Positions 63,965-64,000 of a stretch of DNA of 64,000 bases are shown here, in pieces. Made by a program: the position numbers and the translations under genes. The notes under the pieces were generated by a model that worked only from the letters and a program-made list of their open reading frames with translations, was not told where the DNA came from and did not search any database. The DNA is from Seriola aureovittata (Eukaryota > Chordata > Actinopteri > Carangiformes > Carangidae): positions 18,749,501-18,813,500 of the forward strand of contig NC_079377.1 of assembly GCF_021018895.1 (NCBI RefSeq). Direction: 5' to 3'. Each line of letters opens with the position of its first letter. Position 1 is the first letter of the stretch.

Positions 63965-64000
<36 letters not shown>
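63964..64000. repeat. TG microsatellite at the window edge
   Basis: The window ends inside a TG run, so its true length is unknown. Confidence 0.95.

Larger units (their letters stand above)
59464..64000 (+). other. arid5b: arid5b intron 2 (runs off the window)
   Basis: No further coding exon of arid5b or another gene was recognised. It contains TG runs (59525-59570, 63964-64000), a CA run (62859-62890) and a T run (63208-63235). Confidence 0.8.

Overview
This is a vertebrate nuclear genome window, almost certainly from a ray-finned (probably percomorph) fish. The evidence is intron-split genes with GT-AG junctions, exon sizes matching known vertebrate orthologues, very long CA/TG microsatellites, a tRNA-derived SINE, hAT and Tc1-type remnants, and dispersed repeats typical of teleosts. 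There are no operons, ribosome binding sites or CRISPR arrays. Most ORFs longer than 60 codons are non-coding, and many are simply translated CA/TG repeats.

Four protein-coding genes can be read with confidence. (1) tnfaip3 (A20) runs on the minus strand from the ATG at 14846 to the stop at 7057. It has eight coding exons (825 aa, OTU protease plus seven A20 zinc fingers), a probable non-coding first exon near 16.65-16.85 kb, and two adjacent NF-kB sites at 16902-16926. (2) perp is on the minus strand from 35180 to 25607, with three exons (185 aa), a four-helix PMP22/claudin-like membrane protein with a TATA box at 35256-35262. (3) tmem26 is on the minus strand from 46982 to 39823, with six exons (315 aa), a multipass membrane protein. 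(4) arid5b is on the plus strand; only its first two coding exons (58868-58888 and 59209-59463, 92 aa) lie in the window, and the rest lies beyond the right edge. A possible first coding exon of an unidentified minus-strand gene sits at the left edge (192-258), about 280 bp downstream of a ZNF143-like promoter motif.

Layout: 0-0.6 kb is the promoter and first exon of the left-edge gene. 0.6-7.05 kb is repeat-rich intergenic DNA plus the tnfaip3 3'UTR. 7-17 kb is tnfaip3. 17-23.7 kb is intergenic. 23.7-35.3 kb is perp, with a long 3'UTR and large introns. 35.3-39.5 kb is intergenic and holds a fold-back MITE, a duplicated segment and an intact-ended 644-bp non-autonomous hAT element that keeps a BED-finger coding piece. 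39.5-47 kb is tmem26, with a decayed LINE reverse transcriptase in intron 3. 47.1-58.9 kb is an 11.9-kb gene-free interval between the divergent tmem26 and arid5b. 59.5-64 kb is arid5b intron 2.

In human, TNFAIP3/PERP lie on chromosome 6q23 and TMEM26/ARID5B on chromosome 10q21. The window therefore joins two ancestral neighbourhoods, and perp and tnfaip3 are head-to-tail here rather than convergent as in human. I did not find a previously undescribed multigene system. The strongest items worth a second look are the promoter NF-kB pair, repeats lying directly against splice sites, transposon-borne structures (hAT/BED element, consensus estrogen response element, hairpins in the perp 3'UTR), and the synteny junction.
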